Source of the DNA: Pseudomonas profundi
Lineage (GTDB): Bacteria; Pseudomonadota; Gammaproteobacteria; Pseudomonadales; Pseudomonadaceae
Length of the DNA stretch: 64,000 bases
Assembly: GCF_008638305.1 (NCBI RefSeq)
Contig: NZ_VTPZ01000003.1
Coordinates: forward strand, 248,001 to 312,000
Direction of reading: 5' to 3'
Notes under the pieces: generated by a model
Databases searched by the model: none
What the model saw: only the letters and a program-made list of their open reading frames with translations
Told to the model about the DNA's origin: nothing
Position numbers and translations under genes: made by a program
Part shown: positions 32,504 through 42,958 of the stretch, one piece after another
Layout of the letters: the number at the start of each line of letters is the position of its first letter
Position numbering within the stretch: position 1 is the stretch's first letter

Positions 32504-33979
32504 TCAGGTGGTCAATGTCCTGAGCAGATTTTTATAATCTTCGCGGATGTCGGCATCCATTTCACGTAACTCGGCAATTTTCCGTGTCGCATGCAGGACC
32601 GTAGTGTGATCGCGTCCGCCAAAAGCGTCACCGATCTCCGGAAGACTGTGGTTGGTCAGTTCCTTGGACAAAGCCATGGCCACCTGACGCGGGCGTGCTA
32701 CCGAACGCGAGCGGCGCTTGGATAACAGATCCGATAATTTTATCTTGTAGTACTCGGCAACGGTTCGCTGGATATTATCAATACTCACCAATTTGTCGCG
32801 CAGAGCCAGCAGATCCTTCAGCGATTCGCGAATCAACTCGATAGTGATGTCGCGGCCCATGAAGTGCGCGCTGGCGATAACCCGTTTCAATGCGCCTTCC
32901 AGCTCGCGGACGTTCGAGCGAATACGCTGGGCGATAAAGAACGCGGCGTCATGGGGTAGATCCACCCGCGACTGTTCAGCCTTCTTCATCAAAATCGCGA
33001 CCCGAGTCTCAAGCTCAGGGGGTTCGACAGCAACTGTCAGGCCCCAACCAAAACGCGATTTGAGACGTTCCTCAAGCCCGTCGATTTCCTTGGGATACCG
33101 GTCGCTGGTCAGAATGACTTGCTGGTTACCTTCAAGCAACGCGTTGAAAGTATGGAAGAATTCCTCCTGAGAGCGCTCCTTCTTGGCGAAAAACTGAATG
33201 TCGTCGATGAGCAAGGCGTCAACTGAACGGTAGTAGCGTTTGAAATCATTGATGGCGTTCATCTGCAATGCCTTGACCATATCCGCGACAAAGCGCTCCG
33301 AGTGCAGATAAACGATCTTGGCTGCCGGATTTTTCTTCAGAAGATGATTGCCGACCGCATGCATAAGGTGTGTCTTACCCAGGCCGACCCCGCCATATAG
33401 AAACAAGGGGTTATAACCATGCTTGGGATTATCCGCCACCTGCCAGGCTGCCGCCCGAGCAAGCTGGTTGGATTTGCCCTCAACGAAATTCTCAAAGGTG
33501 AAGCTGCGGTTGAGATAGCTTGTGTGCTTGACGACCGATGGACCTGAATCGGCGCGTTGCGGCGGATGCGGGTCATAGTCGGCTTGTCGGGGTGAGTCCG
33601 CAGTTGGTTCGGGTTGAAAGCCCTGGGAAATAACCTGGGTACGTGGCGTGACCGGGGCAGTCGCAGTAGCGGGCCCCTGTCTATTTGTCTCCGCCCGAAC
33701 CGCTGGGCTTTGAGCATTGCCGGTGGAGGTCGCGCGACGGCTACCAATCAATAAAGACAGTAACGGAGCCTGCCCCTGCGACAGATCATCCAGCAACTCC
33801 TGTATGCGATTGAGGTATTTGTCATTAACCCAATCGAGAACAAACCTGTTCGGCGCATACAGCCGCAACTCGTGATCGTCACCGTCTACCTGCAACGGAC
33901 GAATCCAGGTATTGAACTGCTGAGCAGGTAGCTCATCTCGTAAAAAATCGATGCATTGCTGCCAGAGTGCAACAGACAC
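32504..33979 (-). CDS. dnaA: Chromosomal replication initiator DnaA
   Basis: This 491-residue AAA+ initiator starts at GTG (33979). Domain I is the N-terminal region to about residue 85. A low-complexity linker follows (about 85-155). Domain III has Walker [10 protein letters not shown] at 196-204 and Walker [10 protein letters not shown]. The C-terminal DNA-binding domain IV carries [15 protein letters not shown], which reads the DnaA box. A palindrome, CACCTTGATCAGGTG (32496-32510), overlaps the stop codon and may end transcription weakly. oriC lies immediately upstream of the gene. Confidence 0.97.
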   Translation of the reverse strand: MSVALWQQCIDFLRDELPAQQFNTWIRPLQVDGDDHELRLYAPNRFVLDWVNDKYLNRIQELLDDLSQGQAPLLSLLIGSRRATSTGNAQSPAVRAETNRQGPATATAPVTPRTQVISQGFQPEPTADSPRQADYDPHPPQRADSGPSVVKHTSYLNRSFTFENFVEGKSNQLARAAAWQVADNPKHGYNPLFLYGGVGLGKTHLMHAVGNHLLKKNPAAKIVYLHSERFVADMVKALQMNAINDFKRYYRSVDALLIDDIQFFAKKERSQEEFFHTFNALLEGNQQVILTSDRYPKEIDGLEERLKSRFGWGLTVAVEPPELETRVAILMKKAEQSRVDLPHDAAFFIAQRIRSNVRELEGALKRVIASAHFMGRDITIELIRESLKDLLALRDKLVSIDNIQRTVAEYYKIKLSDLLSKRRSRSVARPRQVAMALSKELTNHSLPEIGDAFGGRDHTTVLHATRKIAELREMDADIREDYKNLLRTLTT

Positions 33980-34568
33980 TAAATCCCCCGGTGCGCTATA
34001 CCCTAGCGGCTTGTTTTTGAATGAAAACAGTGCACGTCACTGTGCAGCCATTCTGGCTTTGCCTAGGGGCAGTATTCTAGCTGGAACCCCTCGACTTATC
34101 CACACCGATCCATGGTTTGCGGCGGTATGCCACAAGCCAGTTTCTCGCAACGACAAGCAGCGATATAAACGCCGAACAAGCGAAACCAGGGGTCTTGAAG
34201 GTTGTGTACAACCCGCGATGAACTCTGTCCAAAACCGGGTGGATAACCGGGTGTGAAAACGGCCTGTGGATATCCGACCTGGTTATCCACAGCAGGTCCA
34301 CATCAGTCGAGGTCATTCCGAAACAGCTTGTGCACCAGGTTATGCTCCGCTGAAATGCGCAGTGTCATTGCCCTTGAGCGGCTTATCCACAGAAAAGTGG
34401 CTGCTCATTTACATCAACATCATCAATCTTTTAAAAAGAATTACTCTTATATTGTTTTTTTAAATATGGGATGCGAATCGAATTGACCGAACAGACCTTC
34501 TTCTCTAGAATCACCGGTCCCTTGAAGGGGCTCACCAGCTCTGGCATGAATCAATCAGGTATCTGAAG
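33980..34568. other. oriC: Replication origin oriC (dnaA-rpmH region)
   Basis: This is the chromosomal origin, between divergent dnaA and rpmH as in Pseudomonas. Perfect DnaA boxes TTATCCACA occur at 34096-34104, 34283-34291 and 34383-34391 on the plus strand. Near-perfect boxes lie at 34238-34246 and 34265-34273 on the minus strand. An AT-rich stretch at about 34425-34470 (TTTTAAAAAGAATTACTCTT and following) is the likely unwinding element. The rpmH promoter is in the right part. Gene polarity (dnaA leftward, rpmH rightward) fits bidirectional replication. Confidence 0.9.
34483..34511 (+). promoter_or_regulatory. rpmH promoter, sigma-70 type
   Basis: TTGACC at 34483-34488 and TAGAAT at 34506-34511 are spaced by 17 bases. 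They lie 58 bases before the rpmH start codon and beside the AT-rich part of oriC. Confidence 0.7.
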
Positions 34569-34703
34569 ATGAAAAGAACATTTCAACCCAGCGTTTTGAA
34601 GCGCAAGCGTAACCATGGTTTCCGTGCCCGTATGGCCACCAAGAACGGCCGTGCCGTTCTGGCCCGTCGTCGCGCGAAAGGCCGCAAGCAGCTGTCAGCT
34701 TAA
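34569..34703 (+). CDS. rpmH: 50S ribosomal protein L34
   Basis: This 44-residue basic ribosomal protein begins [20 protein letters not shown] and ends KGRKQLSA. The family is 44 to 47 residues, and this one is complete. It sits between oriC and rnpA, the universal arrangement. Small size and high Arg/Lys content are the usual features. It is transcribed with rnpA, yidD and yidC. Confidence 0.97.
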   Translation: MKRTFQPSVLKRKRNHGFRARMATKNGRAVLARRRAKGRKQLSA

Positions 34704-34717
34704 GCCCGGGATCACAG

Positions 34718-35116
34718 GTGGATCTCGGATTCGGTCCTGAATACAGGCTGCTTACGCCTGCACAATTCAAGAACGTCTTCGATGGAGCCACTTGCAAGGC
34801 CTCGGGACCTAACTTGTTGTTGCTGGCCAGACGTAATGGCCTGAGCCATAGCAGGTTGGGTTTGGTCATTGCCAAAAAGAATGTCCGCCGTGCGGTAGAT
34901 CGCAACAAGGTCAAACGCATCGCACGCGATTCCTTCAGACATCATCGTGCTGAACTGGAAGACCTGGACATTGTCGTCCTGGCCCGCAGGGGCTTGGGTG
35001 ATATTGATAATGCGGCGTTACATTCGCTGTTCTCAGAAATGTGGCGTCGGCTTATCAAGTCGGCTGGCAAACAGAATCAATCACGCCGTTCCGGATCTCC
35101 GTCATCCAATGCGTAA
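34718..35116 (+). CDS. rnpA: Ribonuclease P protein component
   Basis: This 132-residue protein cofactor of RNase P matures the 5' ends of tRNAs. The family motif appears as [16 protein letters not shown] near residue 60, preceded by [11 protein letters not shown]. Translation starts at GTG (34718), 14 bases after rpmH. It overlaps yidD by eight bases, which implies coupled expression. The C-terminal tail is Gln/Ser/Arg-rich and variable. Confidence 0.93.
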   Translation: MDLGFGPEYRLLTPAQFKNVFDGATCKASGPNLLLLARRNGLSHSRLGLVIAKKNVRRAVDRNKVKRIARDSFRHHRAELEDLDIVVLARRGLGDIDNAALHSLFSEMWRRLIKSAGKQNQSRRSGSPSSNA

Positions 35117-35360
35117 CCTCGCGCTCGGACTGATCAAGATTTATCGATACGCTATCAGTCCGCTGATGGCCAGTCATTGTCGTTTCTATCCCTCCTGTTC
35201 CTGTTACGCCCAGGAAGCCATCGAGCAACACGGTTTTCTTCGCGGCTGCGCAATGAGTGCGCAACGTCTTTCTCGTTGTCATCCATGGAACCCGGGTGGT
35301 TACGATCCCGTACCGTCAAAGCCTGCTCACCGTACTTCCCAGATGGCCGACAAACCATGA
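35109..35360 (+). CDS. yidD: Membrane protein insertion efficiency factor
   Basis: This 83-residue protein of the YidD family begins [20 protein letters not shown]. It carries the conserved cysteine-rich [34 protein letters not shown] and DPVP motifs. It is probably anchored at the inner membrane by an amphipathic N-terminal helix and helps YidC insert proteins. It overlaps rnpA at the start and yidC at the stop (ATGA). Confidence 0.93.
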   Translation: MRNLALGLIKIYRYAISPLMASHCRFYPSCSCYAQEAIEQHGFLRGCAMSAQRLSRCHPWNPGGYDPVPSKPAHRTSQMADKP

Positions 35361-37054
35361 ACATGCAACGAAATATCCTCATAGCTGCCTTGCTCGTGAT
35401 TACTTATCTCATGGTGCTGCAGTGGAATAACGACTATGGCGATGTGGACCTGCCGCCTGCTGTCACCGACACCGCTCCTGCTGGTGGTGAGAACGATTTA
35501 CCGGATGTACCTGCGATAGATCAGAACCAGACAGCTGGCAATGATGACGTGCCTGACGCCAGTGCACCTATGACTGCGAACGACAGTGCACCGGTTGAAT
35601 CCGCTGCCGGCTCAGAGTTGATCAGGGTCAGAACCGACCAGCTCCACGTCAGCATCAATCCGGTTGGCGGCGATATCGTTTCGTTGTCTCTTCCGGGCTA
35701 TCCGACCCGCAAGGATCGGCCGGACCTGCCATTCCAGCTACTGGAACAATCGTCCAACCGTATCTATATCGCCCAGAGCGGACTGGCCGGACAGGATGGC
35801 CCGGATGCGCGCGAAGCCGGCCGGCCAACGTACAGCGTTGAGCAGAACTCCTATGTTCTGGACGATGGAGACGACACACTGGTCGTCGACCTTCGTTTTG
35901 AAGAGAACAATGTCAGCTATACCAAGCGTTTCACTTTCACGCGTGGCGATTATCTGATCGGTGTCGAGTACATTGTCGATAACCAGAGCGAAGCAACCTG
36001 GAACGGCAACCTGTTTGGTCAGATCAAGCGCGATGGCAGCGGTGATCCGTCCAGTTCCAGCGCGACCGGCATGGCGACTTATCTGGGTGCGGCGTACTGG
36101 GCAGCGGATGATTCCTACGAGAAAATCAGCCTCGGTGATATGGACGACGTACGTCTGCGCGAACCGGTCAACGGTGGCTGGATCGCCTGGTTGCAGCATT
36201 ATTTTGTCAGCGCCTGGGTACCTGCAGCGGATCAGAGCAACGTCTACCAGACACGCAAAGATAGCCAGGGTAATTACATTGTCGGTTTCATCAGCCCGGC
36301 ATCCAGCGTCGCTGCTGGTCAACAAGGCACCATTTCAGCGGATTTCTATGCCGGCCCGAAGATTCAGGACCGTCTCGAGCAAATTTCCGAAGGGCTGGAG
36401 CTGACGGTTGATTACGGTTTCCTCTGGTGGATCGCCCAGCCACTATTCTTTGTGCTGAGTCTTATCCACAGCTTTGTCGGTAACTGGGGCTGGAGCATTA
36501 TCCTGCTCACCATTCTGATCAAACTGGTGTTTTTCCCGCTTTCTGCGACCAGTTACCGCTCCATGGCCAACATGCGCCGCGTGGCGCCCAAGCTGCAGGC
36601 ATTGCGTGAGCAGCATGGCGACGATCGTCAGAAAATGTCGGCTGCGATGATGGAGCTGTACAAGAAGGAAAAGATCAATCCGCTGGGTGGCTGTCTACCG
36701 ATCCTTGTGCAGATGCCCGTATTCATCGCGTTGTACTGGACATTGATGGAGAGCGTGGAGATGCGCCAGGCCGAATGGCTGGGCTGGATCGTGGATCTGT
36801 CACAGAAAGATCCCTACTTCATCCTGCCTATCCTGATGGGTGCAACCATGTTCATCCAGCAGCAGCTGAATCCTGCACCACCGGATCCGATGCAGGCAAA
36901 AGTGATGAAGATGCTACCTATCATCTTCACCTTCTTCTTCCTGTGGTTCCCGGCGGGTCTGGTGCTGTACTGGGTAGTGAACAACATGCTGTCGATCGCG
37001 CAGCAGTGGTACATTACTCGCCAGATCGAAAAAGGCGCAGCAGCCAAGGCCTGA
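35357..37054 (+). CDS. yidC: Membrane protein insertase YidC
   Basis: This 565-residue Oxa1-superfamily insertase starts at the ATG at 35357, which overlaps the yidD stop. The first transmembrane segment is near residues 5-22 ([18 protein letters not shown]). A large periplasmic beta domain follows, and then a five-helix core including [19 protein letters not shown] and [17 protein letters not shown]. It acts with and without SecYEG. The frame extends upstream to 35177, but the family N-terminus fits 35357. A DnaA-box sequence at 36462-36470 lies within the gene. Confidence 0.96.
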   Translation: MNMQRNILIAALLVITYLMVLQWNNDYGDVDLPPAVTDTAPAGGENDLPDVPAIDQNQTAGNDDVPDASAPMTANDSAPVESAAGSELIRVRTDQLHVSINPVGGDIVSLSLPGYPTRKDRPDLPFQLLEQSSNRIYIAQSGLAGQDGPDAREAGRPTYSVEQNSYVLDDGDDTLVVDLRFEENNVSYTKRFTFTRGDYLIGVEYIVDNQSEATWNGNLFGQIKRDGSGDPSSSSATGMATYLGAAYWAADDSYEKISLGDMDDVRLREPVNGGWIAWLQHYFVSAWVPAADQSNVYQTRKDSQGNYIVGFISPASSVAAGQQGTISADFYAGPKIQDRLEQISEGLELTVDYGFLWWIAQPLFFVLSLIHSFVGNWGWSIILLTILIKLVFFPLSATSYRSMANMRRVAPKLQALREQHGDDRQKMSAAMMELYKKEKINPLGGCLPILVQMPVFIALYWTLMESVEMRQAEWLGWIVDLSQKDPYFILPILMGATMFIQQQLNPAPPDPMQAKVMKMLPIIFTFFFLWFPAGLVLYWVVNNMLSIAQQWYITRQIEKGAAAKA

Positions 37055-37071
37055 TCACTGGCAGCTCGTTT

Positions 37072-37099
37072 AAAACGCCCCGATTTCGGGGCGTTTTGC
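37072..37099 (+). terminator. Intrinsic terminator after yidC
   Basis: AAAACGCCCCGATTTCGGGG continues into CGTTTT to give a near-perfect stem followed by TTTTGC. It ends transcription of rpmH-rnpA-yidD-yidC before mnmE. Confidence 0.85.
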
Positions 37100-37135
37100 T
37101 ATCTATAATCCGTGCAATTCCTTCAGGAGCGCCCC

Positions 37136-38506
37136 ATGAATCGCAGTTATCACGCCGACACCATTGCGGCTATCGCCACCGCTCCCGGTCAAGGCGGTGT
37201 GGGCATAGTGCGAGTATCCGGACCCGGTGCGCTTGATGTGGCCAGCCAGGTTTCACGATTGCAACCGGTACCGCGGCATGCGCATTTCGGCACGCTCTGG
37301 ACTGATGATCAGCCTCTGGACCAGGGCCTGACGCTGTTCTTCCCGGGCCCACATTCCTTCACGGGCGAAGATGTGCTCGAATTGCATGGTCATGGTGGTC
37401 CCGTCGTCATGGATCTGCTGCTCAAGGCCTGTATCGGATGCGGCGCGCGGCTGGCCCGACCCGGCGAATTCAGTGAGCGAGCCTTTCTGAATGACAAGCT
37501 CGACCTGGCCCAAGCCGAAGCCATTGCCGATCTGATCGAAGCGAGCTCCGAACAGGCGGCGCGCAATGCCGTGCAATCACTTCAGGGCGCCTTCTCGCAG
37601 CGGGTGCAGGGCCTTACCGAAGCACTCACCAATCTGCGTATCTACGTGGAAGCGGCGATCGATTTTCCGGAGGAGGAAATCGATTTCCTGGCCGATGGTC
37701 ATGTACTCAGCCAGCTGCAGGACGTACGTGAAAGGCTGGCAAAAGTGCGTAGCGAGGCCGGACAGGGCGCGTTGTTGCGCGATGGCATGAACGTGGTGAT
37801 TGCGGGTCGGCCCAATGCCGGGAAATCAAGTCTGCTCAATGCGCTTGCCGGGCGCGAAAGCGCCATCGTTACGGATGTCGCCGGCACCACGCGGGACATC
37901 CTGCGCGAGCATATCCACATCGATGGCATGCCACTGCACATCATCGATACAGCCGGACTGCGTGACACCGAGGATCTGGTGGAGAAAATCGGGGTTGAGC
38001 GAGCCATGACGGCGATAAACGAGGCTGACCGCATTTTGCTGGTGGTTGACGCATCACAGCCTGAAGCTCAGAACCCCGATCAGCTATGGCCCGAGTTTCT
38101 GCTGCAGCAGCCGGACCCCGGCAAGGTAACGCTGATCTACAACAAGACCGACCTGACGCAGGAGCCGGTAGGCCAGACGCAGGGCCAGGACGGCAGTGAA
38201 TTACTGCATCTGAGCGCCAAGCAGGGCGCAGGCATCGACTTGCTGCGCGAGCATCTGAAAACCTGCATGGGTTATCAACAGACTGCGGAGAGCTTGTTCA
38301 GTGCTCGCCGCAGGCATCTGGAGGCGCTGGAGCAGGCTAGCGAGCATCTTGATCATGGGCATCGACAGCTGACCCTGATGGGCGCCGGAGAGCTGCTTGC
38401 AGAGGATCTTCGAATGGCACAACAGGCCCTGGGTCAGATCACCGGGGATTTCAGTGCCGACGATCTGTTGGGCAGGATTTTCTCCAGTTTCTGTATCGGC
38501 AAGTGA
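37136..38506 (+). CDS. mnmE: tRNA uridine-5-carboxymethylaminomethyl modification GTPase
   Basis: This 456-residue GTPase works with MnmG on wobble U34. The N-terminal tetrahydrofolate-binding domain begins [20 protein letters not shown]. The G domain shows G1 [10 protein letters not shown] near residue 222 and the switch region DVAGTTRDI. The C-terminus ends in CIGK with the conserved Cys. I used the ATG at 37136, which has CAGGAG upstream and gives the family N-terminus. Confidence 0.96.
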   Translation: MNRSYHADTIAAIATAPGQGGVGIVRVSGPGALDVASQVSRLQPVPRHAHFGTLWTDDQPLDQGLTLFFPGPHSFTGEDVLELHGHGGPVVMDLLLKACIGCGARLARPGEFSERAFLNDKLDLAQAEAIADLIEASSEQAARNAVQSLQGAFSQRVQGLTEALTNLRIYVEAAIDFPEEEIDFLADGHVLSQLQDVRERLAKVRSEAGQGALLRDGMNVVIAGRPNAGKSSLLNALAGRESAIVTDVAGTTRDILREHIHIDGMPLHIIDTAGLRDTEDLVEKIGVERAMTAINEADRILLVVDASQPEAQNPDQLWPEFLLQQPDPGKVTLIYNKTDLTQEPVGQTQGQDGSELLHLSAKQGAGIDLLREHLKTCMGYQQTAESLFSARRRHLEALEQASEHLDHGHRQLTLMGAGELLAEDLRMAQQALGQITGDFSADDLLGRIFSSFCIGK

Positions 38507-38511
38507 GCTGC

Positions 38512-38544
38512 TGCGCAGCCGCATGCAAAACATACGGCTGCGCA
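38512..38544. terminator. Stem-loop between convergent mnmE and M20 gene
   Basis: TGCGCAGCCG at 38512-38521 pairs with CGGCTGCGCA at 38535-38544. The stem has 10 perfect base pairs and no T-run. It lies between convergent stops and is likely to end transcription from at least one side. Confidence 0.55.
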
Positions 38545-38548
38545 CATA

Positions 38549-39883
38549 TCACTCTTCGGATTGGTGTAGATAACTCACCGCCATTGACGCCATGGCCCGG
38601 GCGCCCACCACCAGCGCCTCTTCATGTACGAAAAACTCGGGGTTGTGATTGGGTGCAGCCTCGGCTGGATCCTGGTCTGGGGGCGTAACCCCGAGGAAAA
38701 AGTAGAATCCAGGCACCTCTTGCGCATAAAAGGCAAAATCCTCGGCTGCGCCTTGTAGCGGCGCCTGGCTGGTGCCACTTTCGGCAACCTGCTCCAGAAC
38801 GGGTGCCATCATTTCGACCAGATCAGCGTCATTAACGGTGGGGGGATACATCGGAATGATCGAGACCTCCGCCGTTGCGCCGGCGCTTTCGGCAATCTTC
38901 TCTGCACTGGTTTTGATATCTCGGCCGACCTGCGCGCGAACATCCTCATCATAGGTGCGGATGGTGCCAGTCATCTCCACCCGCTCGGGCACAATATTGG
39001 GCCCGGATCCGCCATGGACAGAGCCTATGGTCACTACCGCAGGGGATTTGGTCAGATTAGCCTTGCGACTGACCACCGGTTGCAGCCCCATGATGACCTG
39101 CGCAGATGCCACGATTGGATCTACAGTGTTCCAGGGCATGCCTCCGTGGCCCTGCTTCCCGTTTACATTGATCTCCAGCATGTCGCTGCTCGCCAGGCTG
39201 GCACCTGTACGCCAGCTCAGCGACCCGGCCTTCCCGGGCATGACGTGCACGGCGAAAATTGCCTCGGGTTTGTGATCCTTGAACAGACCTTCCTCGAGCA
39301 TCAGCTCGGCGCCCCAACTCTTTCCCTCTCCGGGCCTGACCAGGCTGGATCCTTCTTCGGCCGGTTGAAAAATAAACATGACGGTTCCCGGCAGGTCGTC
39401 CTTCATCTCCGTAAGCACCTCCGCCGCTGCCATCAGCATCGCGGTGTGCGCGTCATGGCCACAGGCATGCATGACCGGGGTCTCGTCACCGAAATACGTG
39501 CCGGTGGCCTGCGAGGCAAAGGGTAAGCCGTCCGGCTCCTCGATTGGCAAAGCGTCCATGTCCGCACGCAGCGCCACAGTTGGTCCCGGTTGCCCGCCCT
39601 TGAGAATCCCGACCACGCCGGTGCGGCCGACCTCTGTCTGCACTTCCATACCAAGCTCACGCAAGTGCTCAGCTACCAGGGCGGCTGTGCGGGTCTCCTG
39701 ACCGCCAAGCTCGGGGTGTTGATGGATATCGCGACGCCAGGTAATCAATTGCTGTTCGACAGCGTCCGTTCGGTTGCGGATATCGGTCAGTACCTCTTCC
39801 GGCGCGGCCTGCGCGTGGCCGGCGAAAATGCTGGCAGCCAAAAACAAGGAGGCTGATAAGGGAAGTAATCGATGGGGAATCAT
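38549..39883 (-). CDS. Secreted M20-family amidohydrolase/peptidase
   Basis: This 444-residue protein has a Sec signal peptide (PLSASLFLAASIFAGHAQA). The M20 fold is shown by VALRADMDALPIEE, MHACGHDAHTAMLM with Cys and His metal ligands, and FQPAEEGSSLVRPGEG. It resembles hippurate or N-acyl-amino-acid hydrolases and indole-3-acetyl-amide-type hydrolases. The physiological substrate is unknown. It lies between mnmE and the origin-like region upstream of mnmG on the opposite strand, where pseudomonads carry little else. Confidence 0.85.
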   Translation of the reverse strand: MIPHRLLPLSASLFLAASIFAGHAQAAPEEVLTDIRNRTDAVEQQLITWRRDIHQHPELGGQETRTAALVAEHLRELGMEVQTEVGRTGVVGILKGGQPGPTVALRADMDALPIEEPDGLPFASQATGTYFGDETPVMHACGHDAHTAMLMAAAEVLTEMKDDLPGTVMFIFQPAEEGSSLVRPGEGKSWGAELMLEEGLFKDHKPEAIFAVHVMPGKAGSLSWRTGASLASSDMLEINVNGKQGHGGMPWNTVDPIVASAQVIMGLQPVVSRKANLTKSPAVVTIGSVHGGSGPNIVPERVEMTGTIRTYDEDVRAQVGRDIKTSAEKIAESAGATAEVSIIPMYPPTVNDADLVEMMAPVLEQVAESGTSQAPLQGAAEDFAFYAQEVPGFYFFLGVTPPDQDPAEAAPNHNPEFFVHEEALVVGARAMASMAVSYLHQSEE

Positions 39884-40386
39884 GAAAGTGCTCCGGCTTG
39901 GTTAGCGTCTGTTTACCTTAGCTCATGGATACAAATGGCTCTTCACCGCTGAGTTGAATACTTATACTCAACCTGAAAACGCGGCATTGAACCCTGTGTA
40001 CAACCGGGCCTGAGCCCGGTCCATAACCCTGTGCATGACTTGAGGTGAAACTGACCTGTGGATAAGACCGCTGGTTATACACAGGAAGCAGACCCATCCG
40101 GACAAGGGTTACCAGCAGGACGGCCACAACCTTATACTTCGTTCAAATCACTGATAGATCGAGGATTTATCCGGTTATCCACAGATAAGTGCTTCACCAT
40201 ATACAGTATTAACATAAAGCTTTTTAAATACTTGTCTTGATATATGTATTAACAACCGGAGCCTCTACAGGGCCAACGCCTTTGCTCAAAAAATAAACAG
40301 CTGCGGGCTGCATTTTTTTGACACTGGGCCTATAATCAGCCCCTTTTTCCGACGCCAGGGCTGCATCCTGGCAACGAGGTGCACTG
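39884..40386. other. Second DnaA-box cluster upstream of mnmG (oriC2-like)
   Basis: This 503-base gap resembles oriC. It has a perfect DnaA box on the minus strand at 40057-40065, a perfect box TTATCCACA at 40175-40183 and a one-mismatch box TTATACACA at 40075-40083. An AT-rich stretch follows (about 40198-40256, including AGCTTTTTAAATACTTGTC). Box order and flanking words (CTGTGGATA followed by GGTTATNCACAG) parallel those at 34265-34291. A second origin-like region near mnmG is known in Pseudomonas, where it was not active under usual laboratory conditions. Confidence 0.8.
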
Positions 40387-42285
40387 TTGGATTTCCCGAG
40401 CCGATTTGACGTAATCGTGGTTGGCGGTGGCCATGCCGGTACTGAAGCCGCGCTGGCGGCTGCCCGTATGGGATCGAAGACCCTCTTGCTGAGCCACAAT
40501 GTTGAAACGCTCGGTCAGATGAGCTGCAACCCGGCAATCGGCGGCATAGGCAAGAGTCATCTGGTCAAGGAAATCGACGCACTCGGCGGCGCCATGGCCC
40601 GCGCCACTGACCAGGCAGGCATTCAGTTTCGCGTGCTCAACAGCCGTAAGGGCCCTGCTGTCCGCGCCACCCGGGCGCAGGCTGATCGCGTTCTGTACAA
40701 AGCGGCGATCCGCCACGCTCTGGAAAACCAACCGAACCTGTGGATATTCCAGCAAGCCTGCGATGATCTGATCGTCGAACAGGACCAGGTTCGCGGTGTG
40801 GTCACGCAGATGGGCTTGCGTTTTCATTGCGACAACGTTGTGTTGACTACTGGGACCTTCCTCGGTGGCCTGATTCATATTGGAATGGATAACTACACTG
40901 GAGGCCGTGCTGGTGACCCGCCGGCCATCAGCCTGGCGGCACGGCTACGCGAATTGCCATTGCGCGTCGATCGGCTGAAAACCGGTACCCCACCGCGCAT
41001 CGATGGCCGGACCGTGGATTTCAGTCAGATGACTGCCCAGCCGGGTGACACACCGATTCCGGTCATGTCGTTTCTCGGTGATGTCAGCGAACATCCGGAA
41101 CAGGTCAATTGCTGGATTACCCACACCAACGAGCGCACACACGAGATCATTCGCAATAATCTCGACCGCTCGCCGATGTACACCGGCATTATCGAGGGTG
41201 TGGGGCCGCGCTATTGCCCATCGATCGAAGACAAGATCCATCGCTTTGCCGACAAGGACCAGCATCAGGTCTTCATCGAACCGGAAGGCCTGACAACCCA
41301 CGAGCTGTATCCCAACGGCATTTCGACCTCGCTGCCGTTCGATGTACAACTGCAGGTGGTACGGTCGATCAAGGGAATGGAGAACGCCCATATCCTGCGT
41401 CCCGGCTATGCCATCGAATACGATTATTTCAACCCGCAGGATCTGAAGTATTCGCTGGAAACCAAGGTCATCGGCGGCTTGTTCTTCGCCGGTCAGATCA
41501 ATGGCACCACCGGCTACGAAGAGGCCGCTGCGCAAGGGTTGTTGGCAGGTATGAACGCGGCGCGCCGGGCCCAGGGTCAGGAAAGCTGGTGTCCTCGGCG
41601 CGATGAAGCGTACATCGGCGTACTGGTTGACGATCTGATCACCATGGGCACGCGAGAGCCATATCGCATGTTTACCTCCCGCGCCGAGTACCGTCTGGTG
41701 CTCCGTGAGGACAATGCCGATCTGCGTCTGACCGAAAAAGGCCGCGAACTGGGGCTGGTCGATGACCATCGTTGGGAGCGGTTCAGTGCCAAGCGAAACG
41801 CTATTGAATTGGAGCAGCAGCGCCTGCGTACTACCTGGGTGCAGCCGACCAGTGACAGCGGCAGAGCTTTTGCGGAACGCTTCGCGACGCCGCTGAATCA
41901 TGAATACAGCCTGATCGATCTGTTGCGCCGGCCCGAAGTGACCTATCCCGGTCTCTGCGAAGTCACCGGCCAGGTGGATATCGCTGCCGATGTCGCGGAG
42001 CAGGTCGAGATTCATGCCAAGTACGCTGGATACATCGAGCGGCAACAGGAAGAGATCAACCGTCTGCGCCAGAATGAAGAAACCGCGTTGCCGCTCGATC
42101 TGGACTACCAGGCGCTTAGCGGACTATCGAACGAGATCAAGCACAAGCTGGCCGACGTGCGGCCGCAAACGCTCGGCCAGGCATCCCGGATACCGGGTGT
42201 AACGCCTGCTGCCGTGAGTCTGCTGCTGATCCATCTGAAAAAACGCAGCGCTGTGGGTAAAAGCGGTCTGGCCAGGGAGGCCTGA
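40387..42285 (+). CDS. mnmG: tRNA uridine-5-carboxymethylaminomethyl synthesis enzyme MnmG
   Basis: This 632-residue FAD protein is MnmE's partner in modifying the wobble uridine of tRNAs. The nucleotide-binding [19 protein letters not shown] is near the N-terminus, and the [10 protein letters not shown] and [18 protein letters not shown] blocks are conserved. Translation appears to start at TTG (40387) with GAGGTG upstream. It is the first gene after the DnaA-box cluster and is followed four bases later by rsmG. Confidence 0.95.
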   Translation: MDFPSRFDVIVVGGGHAGTEAALAAARMGSKTLLLSHNVETLGQMSCNPAIGGIGKSHLVKEIDALGGAMARATDQAGIQFRVLNSRKGPAVRATRAQADRVLYKAAIRHALENQPNLWIFQQACDDLIVEQDQVRGVVTQMGLRFHCDNVVLTTGTFLGGLIHIGMDNYTGGRAGDPPAISLAARLRELPLRVDRLKTGTPPRIDGRTVDFSQMTAQPGDTPIPVMSFLGDVSEHPEQVNCWITHTNERTHEIIRNNLDRSPMYTGIIEGVGPRYCPSIEDKIHRFADKDQHQVFIEPEGLTTHELYPNGISTSLPFDVQLQVVRSIKGMENAHILRPGYAIEYDYFNPQDLKYSLETKVIGGLFFAGQINGTTGYEEAAAQGLLAGMNAARRAQGQESWCPRRDEAYIGVLVDDLITMGTREPYRMFTSRAEYRLVLREDNADLRLTEKGRELGLVDDHRWERFSAKRNAIELEQQRLRTTWVQPTSDSGRAFAERFATPLNHEYSLIDLLRRPEVTYPGLCEVTGQVDIAADVAEQVEIHAKYAGYIERQQEEINRLRQNEETALPLDLDYQALSGLSNEIKHKLADVRPQTLGQASRIPGVTPAAVSLLLIHLKKRSAVGKSGLAREA

Positions 42286-42289
42286 ACGC

Positions 42290-42934
42290 ATGAGCGACCA
42301 CGCGACGCAGCTCGCCGAAGGTGCGCGGCAACTGGATATCGCCTTGAGCAACGACCAGGCGCAGCAGCTGCTCGGGTACCTGGCTTTGCTCAACAAGTGG
42401 AACAAGGCCTATAACCTCACCGCCGTCCGTGATCCGGCGGAAATGGTCAGCCGCCATTTGCTGGACAGTCTCAGCATTCTGCCCTTCGTGGAAGGCGATC
42501 GCTGGCTGGACGTGGGTAGCGGTGGCGGAATGCCCGGGCTGATTCTGGCAATCATGCGACCGGACGCGCATTTCACCCTGCTCGACAGCAACGGCAAAAA
42601 AACCCGTTTTCTCACGCAGGCCAAAGTTGAGCTGAAACTGGCGAACGTCGCGGTGGTGAATAACCGCGTGGAAGCCTTCTCAGCCGAGCCGGCGTTTCAT
42701 GGGATCGTGTCCCGGGCATTCAGCTCCATGGCGGATTTTGCCAACCTGACCCGCCACCTGAGTGATCGCCAGACGCGCTGGCTGGCGATGAAAGGCTTGT
42801 ATCCCGATGAAGAGCTGAATGTCTTGCCGGATGATTTCGAAGTCCTGCGCAGCGAACAATTAGCAGTCCCCGGTTGCCAAGGCAGTCGACATCTGCTGAT
42901 ACTGCGACGGTTGATCCAGCCCGAATTGGCATAG
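42290..42934 (+). CDS. rsmG: 16S rRNA (guanine-527-N7)-methyltransferase
   Basis: This 214-residue SAM-dependent enzyme is homologous to GidB. The SAM-binding region [17 protein letters not shown] lies near residue 68, preceded by [21 protein letters not shown]-type sequence ([14 protein letters not shown]) follows. It is the usual partner gene of mnmG, and the downstream parA follows after 24 bases. Confidence 0.95.
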   Translation: MSDHATQLAEGARQLDIALSNDQAQQLLGYLALLNKWNKAYNLTAVRDPAEMVSRHLLDSLSILPFVEGDRWLDVGSGGGMPGLILAIMRPDAHFTLLDSNGKKTRFLTQAKVELKLANVAVVNNRVEAFSAEPAFHGIVSRAFSSMADFANLTRHLSDRQTRWLAMKGLYPDEELNVLPDDFEVLRSEQLAVPGCQGSRHLLILRRLIQPELA

Positions 42935-42958
42935 CCTGGAAACGGATAGGAGGTCGGA

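Noticed and set aside
40945-42045. 366-codon open frame antisense to mnmG
   Set aside because: It lies inside mnmG on the opposite strand and lacks any recognisable domain.
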